A stretch of 37,030 nt of DNA from Rhizobiales bacterium Ga0077530 (GTDB lineage Bacteria > Pseudomonadota > Alphaproteobacteria > Rhizobiales > Hyphomicrobiaceae). How positions within the stretch are numbered: position 1 is the first letter of the stretch; every line of letters begins with the position of its first letter. The notes below the pieces were generated by a model. That model did not search any database. It was not told the origin of the DNA and was given only the letters and a program-made list of their open reading frames with translations. The translations under genes were made by a program, and so were the position numbers. Positions 33,471-37,030 of this stretch are shown in pieces. The stretch covers positions 1 to 37,030 of the forward strand of contig LNEA01000008.1 of NCBI GenBank assembly GCA_001464855.1, written 5' to 3'.

Positions 33471-34103
33471 ATGACGACGCGAGCGACGGCGACACCAGAG
33501 ATCGAGGGTATCGTCCCCAAAGCAAGCTTGCGACGTCGGCCGCCACCGTCGATCACCAACAAGATCGCGCGGGCGATCTGGGGTGTCGTGAGAATCCTGC
33601 TGTTTCGGCCCACACCGGCGCCCTTGCATGCATGGCGGCGCATGATCCTGCGCGGCTTTGGCGCTCACGTCGGCGAACGAGTTGCAGTCTATCCGAGCGC
33701 GCGCATTTGGGCGCCGTGGAATCTCGCCATTGACGCTGGCGCAACGATCGGCGGCGACGCAATCATCTACAACGTCGATCGTGTCGAAATCGGAAAATTC
33801 GCGGTCGTCAGTCAGGGCGCTCATCTCTGTACGGCATCCCACGCGCACGACTCGGCGGCATTCGAACTGGTCTCGGCGCCAATTTGGATTGCAGAAGAGG
33901 CCTGGGTCGCAGCGGAGGCGTTCGTCGGCCCGGGCGTGACGGTCGGTAAGGCGGCGGTCGTCGGCGCGCGCGCGGTCGTGGTCAAGTCGGTCGAAGGACG
34001 TGCTATCGTTGCGGGCAATCCGGCAATGGTCGTCGGCCGGCGGGCAGCCGAAGGGCGCAATCGCCTAAGCGGCCGAGGTTCCACTCCTCGTTCGGACGTG
34101 TAG
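33471..34103 (+). CDS. WcaF-type left-handed beta-helix acetyltransferase
   Basis: The product is 210 residues from the ATG at 33471, one base after the previous stop; a start at 33450 would add seven residues within the upstream gene. The N-terminal 60 residues contain a helix (NKIARAIWGVVRILLF). Hexapeptide repeats then run from about residue 70, with VVSQGAHLCTASHAHDSAAF at the catalytic His position and IWIAEEAWVAAEAFVGPGVT, VGARAVVVKSV and IVAGNPA at the end. The pattern is that of WcaF and related acetyl-CoA-dependent sugar O-acetyltransferases. It would acetylate a sugar of the repeat unit. A role as N-acetyltransferase for the product of the next gene, an aminotransferase, is also possible. 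Confidence 0.88.
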   Translation: MTTRATATPEIEGIVPKASLRRRPPPSITNKIARAIWGVVRILLFRPTPAPLHAWRRMILRGFGAHVGERVAVYPSARIWAPWNLAIDAGATIGGDAIIYNVDRVEIGKFAVVSQGAHLCTASHAHDSAAFELVSAPIWIAEEAWVAAEAFVGPGVTVGKAAVVGARAVVVKSVEGRAIVAGNPAMVVGRRAAEGRNRLSGRGSTPRSDV

Positions 34104-34267
34104 AGAAGGCTCGTCCGCACCTTCAATGCCTCCCGGAAACCGCACCACGATGGGCATGCGTGCGGGCGGCCACACTGGTGCTGTCAAGTTCTTGGGCGTA
34201 TTGCGCTCTGCATTTGGTTGGGCCAGACTGCCTCATCGCATTGTGTATTGCATTTGTGAGTTTTCCC

Positions 34268-35383
34268 ATGAGGCGGCGCGAATCCCTATTCGTCACTCGC
34301 CCGATGACGCCACCGCTGGCCGAACTGCTTCCAATGTTAGAAGAGATTTGGCGGAGCCGAACGCTCACCAACAACGGTCCTTTCCTCCATAAATTCGAAA
34401 CGGCGCTGACCGATTTTCTCGGCGTCGAGAACGTGTCCGTGGTTGCGAATGCCACGCTGGGGTTGATACTGGCGCTCCGCCAGTTGCGGGTCCGCGGCGA
34501 AGTCATCACCACCCCGTATTCATTCGTCGCGTCTTCGCACGCGATACGCTGGGCGGGTGCCGAGCCTGTGTTCGCGGACATCGATCCTGTAACGCTCAAT
34601 CTCGATCCGGCCAGCGTCGAACGACGCATCACGTCGCGAACCAGCGCCATTCTCGCCGTGCATTGTTACGGGGTGCCGTGCGACGTTGCTGGCCTCGAGA
34701 CAGTGGCCGCCCGACACGATTTGAAGATCGTCTACGATGCGGCCCATGCGTTCGGTGTTCGGCTCGCTGGCACCAGCGTCCTCCACCACGGCGATATGTC
34801 GGTGCTGAGTTTTCATGCGACCAAGATCTTCAACACACTCGAAGGCGGCGCCATTGTTGCGCGCGATCGCAACGCGAAGATCGCGCTCGATGTCCTCGGC
34901 AATCACGGCATTGTCGATGAGACGACCATTCCTGCGCTCGGCATGAACGCAAAAATGAACGAGATCAGCGCCGCGTTCGGCCTCGCGCTGTTGCCGCATG
35001 TCGAGCAGGCGATCCAGGATCGTCGCGCCGTTGCCGAACGGTACTGGCAGCAGCTCGAGAGTGTCCGGGGCATTCGGTGTGTGTGCCCACCTGGCGTGCC
35101 GGGGCACAACTACTATGCTTTTCCCATTCTCGTCGGCGCGGGCTATCCAATCTCCCGTGACGCGCTTTCCCAGCAATTACGCGAGCAGGGCATTTATGCG
35201 CGTCGCTATTTCCATCCTCTAATTGCAGATCTTCCCACATATAGCGATGCGCCGTCTGCACAACCGGGCGAGTTGCCGGTTGCGCGCGATATTGCCGCGC
35301 GTGTGCTGTGCCTGCCGATGTTCCCTGATCTCGATCCGGAAAATCAGCAGAGGGTTATCGATGTGATTAGGGAGCAAATTTGA
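34268..35383 (+). CDS. DegT/DnrJ/EryC1/StrS-family sugar aminotransferase
   Basis: The product is 371 residues from the ATG at 34268; the frame is open to 34160, but the extra residues lack family character. It is a fold-type I PLP enzyme with NNGPFLHKFE, ITTPYSFVASSHAI, the pyridoxal-pocket YDAAHAFGV and the catalytic Lys in SFHATKIFNTLEGG (K186). It should transfer an amino group, usually from glutamate, to a keto group of a nucleotide-linked sugar such as a dTDP- or UDP-4-keto-6-deoxyhexose. No 4,6-dehydratase is present in the window, so the substrate must be made elsewhere. A 164-base gap upstream, longer than others in this run, could hold a promoter, but I see no convincing -35/-10 pair. 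Confidence 0.92.
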   Translation: MRRRESLFVTRPMTPPLAELLPMLEEIWRSRTLTNNGPFLHKFETALTDFLGVENVSVVANATLGLILALRQLRVRGEVITTPYSFVASSHAIRWAGAEPVFADIDPVTLNLDPASVERRITSRTSAILAVHCYGVPCDVAGLETVAARHDLKIVYDAAHAFGVRLAGTSVLHHGDMSVLSFHATKIFNTLEGGAIVARDRNAKIALDVLGNHGIVDETTIPALGMNAKMNEISAAFGLALLPHVEQAIQDRRAVAERYWQQLESVRGIRCVCPPGVPGHNYYAFPILVGAGYPISRDALSQQLREQGIYARRYFHPLIADLPTYSDAPSAQPGELPVARDIAARVLCLPMFPDLDPENQQRVIDVIREQI

Positions 35384-35406
35384 ACCCGCCCGCGGGTCGA
35401 AAGATC

Positions 35407-35438
35407 GCTCCGTCGATAGGAATCGACTGAAGCGGAGC
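35407..35438. terminator. Stem-loop after aminotransferase gene
   Basis: GTCGAT (35412-35417) pairs with ATCGAC (35422-35427) around an AGGA loop. The outer GCTCC (35407-35411) pairs with GGAGC (35434-35438) with an internal bulge. A further inverted repeat, ACCCGC/GCGGGT at 35384-35397, directly follows the stop codon. No T-run follows. It lies in the convergent gap with the minus-strand permease gene and is a likely transcription end region. Confidence 0.4.
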
Positions 35439-35449
35439 CCCGCCGAAGA

Positions 35450-35480
35450 AGGCGCCGGGACCATTGCTGCTCCGGCGCCT
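35450..35480. terminator. GC-rich 9-pair hairpin in convergent gap
   Basis: AGGCGCCGG (35450-35458) and CCGGCGCCT (35472-35480) form a perfect 9-pair stem with a 13-base loop. It is symmetric and so would form in transcripts from both directions, which fits a bidirectional terminator between convergent genes. The flanks lack a T-run on either side, so Rho-dependent or processing roles remain possible. Confidence 0.45.
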
Positions 35481-35489
35481 AGAGCGCTA

Positions 35490-35503
35490 AGGGCTATAGC
35501 CCT
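35490..35503. repeat. 14-base perfect palindrome
   Basis: AGGGCTATAGCCCT is a perfect palindrome located 9 bases beyond the 9-pair hairpin and beside a smaller AGCGCT palindrome. It could be a protein-binding site for a dimeric regulator or part of the terminator cluster. The remaining gap to 35660 shows no gene. Confidence 0.35.
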
Positions 35504-35660
35504 GGCCTTTGAGCGGAAGAGCAAGAGCCGCTCGCCGTCAGCCTTGAGTCCTTCAGGTTTAGCTGGAAGCATATCCTGCGTTCAAGTGCGTCGGTTCGGC
35601 GGACGGAAGCTTCCGCTCAACCTCTACGTTGCCCAACATTCGACCCCGGGGGCTAGACCG

Positions 35661-36470
35661 CTACCGCGGCGAGCGCTGCAGCAGCTGCGTCAGGCCCAGC
35701 AGGACGACCGAAAGCAGGATGAGCAGGGTCGAAATGGCAGCGATGGTCGGGTCGATCTCGTCACGCAGCGCATTGAACATGCGACGCGTCAGCGTCGCGT
35801 TCTCCCCGCCCGCGATGAAGAGCGAGATCACCACCTCATCAAGCGACGTGATGAAAGCCAGCAGCGCAGCGGAGATCACAGAGATCCTGATCTGCGGCAG
35901 TGTGACTGTTAAGAACGCCCACGGTCGGCTGGCACCGAGGCTCCTCGCCACCATCTCCTGGTTCATGTCGTAGCCCTTGAGGCCCGAGGCGACCGTGATG
36001 ACGACGAGCGGGATCGCCATCACCGAATGGGCCAGCACAATACCCGTCAGGGTGTTGTTGAGGCCGAGCCGTGCAAACAGCAGGAAGATGCCGATCGCAA
36101 TCAGGATGCCCGGAATGATCAGCGGCAACATGAACGTCGCGTAGATCGCTCGCGTGAAACGGGATTGCGCGGAGTGCAGGCTGTAAGCGGCGAGCGTGCC
36201 CGCCACCGTCGCGATGATCATTGTCAGGATCGCCGCGACAAACGACGTTCGCGTTGCGTCCCGCCACTCGACAGCGCCGAAGTAGGCCGCATACCACCGC
36301 GTCGACCAGGCGGGCGGCGGGAAGGCCAGATAGCGGCTATCGGAAAAGCTCAGCGGAATAACAAGCAGACTCGGCAAAACCAGGAACAGGATGATCAGGG
36401 CACCGAGAAGATAGAGCCAGAGGCGCCGTCCATGCGTGATCTGCGTCTCTGTTGCCGGGCGCGTGAGCAT
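35661..36470 (-). CDS. PotC-type ABC transporter permease
   Basis: The product is 269 residues from the ATG at 36470-36468. The frame is open further upstream to 36740, but that part lies within the PotB-type gene and has no permease character. There are six spans, with the first at LWLYLLGALIILFLVLPSLL. The EAA loop is VARSLGASRPWAFLTVTLPQ, where the ATPase docks, and SLDEVVISLFIAGG is typical of PotC subunits of spermidine/putrescine-type importers. Uptake of a polyamine or related small cation is the family norm, but related operons import other substrates. Its start shares one base with the stop of the PotB-type gene (TGATG). It is unrelated to the polysaccharide genes and convergent with them. 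Confidence 0.88.
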   Translation of the reverse strand: MLTRPATETQITHGRRLWLYLLGALIILFLVLPSLLVIPLSFSDSRYLAFPPPAWSTRWYAAYFGAVEWRDATRTSFVAAILTMIIATVAGTLAAYSLHSAQSRFTRAIYATFMLPLIIPGILIAIGIFLLFARLGLNNTLTGIVLAHSVMAIPLVVITVASGLKGYDMNQEMVARSLGASRPWAFLTVTLPQIRISVISAALLAFITSLDEVVISLFIAGGENATLTRRMFNALRDEIDPTIAAISTLLILLSVVLLGLTQLLQRSPR

Positions 36471-37030
36471 CACTTGGCTCCGACGATTCGCTCGAAGCCG
36501 ATGATGCGCCCGACGCCCCACAGGATGCCGAGTGTGATCACGAGCAGAACAACACCGAGCGCGCTGGCAGCCCCCCAGTCTGCATGGTAGGTCACATTTC
36601 GCTCGATCTGCATGGACCACATATAAACGCGGCCGCCGCCGAGGAGCGCCGGCGTCACGTAAAAACCCAGGCAGAGGACGAAGACGATGATGATGCCGGC
36701 GAAGAGGCCGGGAAGCGACAGCGGCACAAAGATCTGCCAAAAAGCGCGCACCGGCGAGGCGCCAAGGTTGGCCGCGGCCCGCATATAGTCGCGATCAATC
36801 GACCGCATCGAAGCGTAGAGCGGCAGCACCATGAACGGCAGCATGATGTGCAGCATGCCGATGGTGGTACCTGTGAAATTGTGCATCAGGCGCAGCGGCG
36901 CGTCGATGATACCGAGATCCTGCAGCCACGAGTTCACCACGCCGCGCCGCTGCAGCAGCACAAGCCAAGCGTAGCAGCGCACCAGCAGCGACGTCCAAAC
37001 CGGAAACAGAACCAACAGCATCAGCAAGGC
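36470..37030 (-). CDS. PotB-type ABC transporter permease (5' end outside window)
   Basis: The frame is open to the window edge, so only about 186 C-terminal residues are seen. Spans include IGMLHIMLPFMVLPLYASM and FAGIIIVFVLCLGFYVTPAL. The EAA-type cytoplasmic loop reads AAANLGASPVRAFWQIFVPL. The VTPALLGGGR string after it is typical of PotB-like permeases of spermidine/putrescine-type importers. It forms the membrane pair with the PotC-type protein encoded immediately downstream. The ATPase and the substrate-binding protein genes are expected upstream, beyond the window. Confidence 0.85.
   Translation of the reverse strand, partial: ALLMLLVLFPVWTSLLVRCYAWLVLLQRRGVVNSWLQDLGIIDAPLRLMHNFTGTTIGMLHIMLPFMVLPLYASMRSIDRDYMRAAANLGASPVRAFWQIFVPLSLPGLFAGIIIVFVLCLGFYVTPALLGGGRVYMWSMQIERNVTYHADWGAASALGVVLLVITLGILWGVGRIIGFERIVGAK

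Noticed and set aside
36471-36740. Upstream extension of the PotC-type frame by 90 residues
   Set aside because: It overlaps the PotB-type gene, is His/Arg-rich and does not resemble a permease; the ATG at 36470 fits the operon overlap.
1-37030. tRNA, rRNA, CRISPR array, insertion sequence or attachment site
   Set aside because: I looked for cloverleaf-like blocks, regularly spaced repeats, transposase motifs and terminal inverted repeats and saw none. The composition change in wzt has no visible mobile element beside it.

Overview
The window is a large exopolysaccharide or capsule biosynthesis locus from a high-GC Gram-negative bacterium, most likely an alphaproteobacterium of the Hyphomicrobiales (Rhizobiales) type. 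This rests on general gene character and codon use; no rRNA or other taxonomic marker is present. I see no tRNA, rRNA, CRISPR array or insertion sequence.

Layout. (1) Positions 1-905 hold the 3' part of a TTC38-like TPR protein gene, convergent with a NusG/RfaH-type antiterminator paralogue on the minus strand (919-1476). (2) A 740-base divergent gap (1477-2216) carries what looks like a decayed reading frame. (3) 2217-9788 is the assembly and export block: Wza-type outer-membrane lipoprotein, Wzc-type chain-length regulator/tyrosine autokinase with a (Tyr-Gly)n tail, a J-domain protein, a membrane-anchored TPR/jelly-roll protein, a small FecR-like periplasmic protein and an O-antigen-ligase/polymerase-family membrane protein. 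(4) 10141-13059 holds the initiating polyprenyl-phosphate sugar-1-phosphate transferase and UDP-glucuronate decarboxylase, each preceded by a leader of about 350 bases containing hairpins. (5) 13117-35383 is a tightly coupled run of glycan genes: 14 glycosyltransferase-like proteins, a Wzm/Wzt ABC exporter, an acyltransferase-3 membrane protein, a second polymerase-type membrane protein, a WcaF-type acetyltransferase and a DegT-type aminotransferase. (6) A hairpin-rich convergent gap separates this from two minus-strand PotC/PotB-type ABC permease genes of an unrelated uptake operon.

How it fits together (inference). UDP-xylose would be made by the decarboxylase. The phosphotransferase loads the first sugar on undecaprenyl phosphate, and the glycosyltransferases (including a GT11 fucosyltransferase) extend a large, decorated repeat. 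Acyl and acetyl groups are added, and Wza/Wzc together with polymerases and/or Wzm/Wzt finish and export the polymer. The mix is unusual: two polymerase/ligase-family proteins, a Wza/Wzc autokinase system and an ABC exporter occur together, and no Wzx flippase is visible.

The least expected items are two very short coupled genes: a 47-residue single-span membrane protein with a strong ribosome binding site (18819-18962), and a 30-residue frame that overlaps both neighbours by ATGA (16459-16551). Other notable items are an ops-like element in the leader of the decarboxylase gene and a drop in G+C inside wzt.
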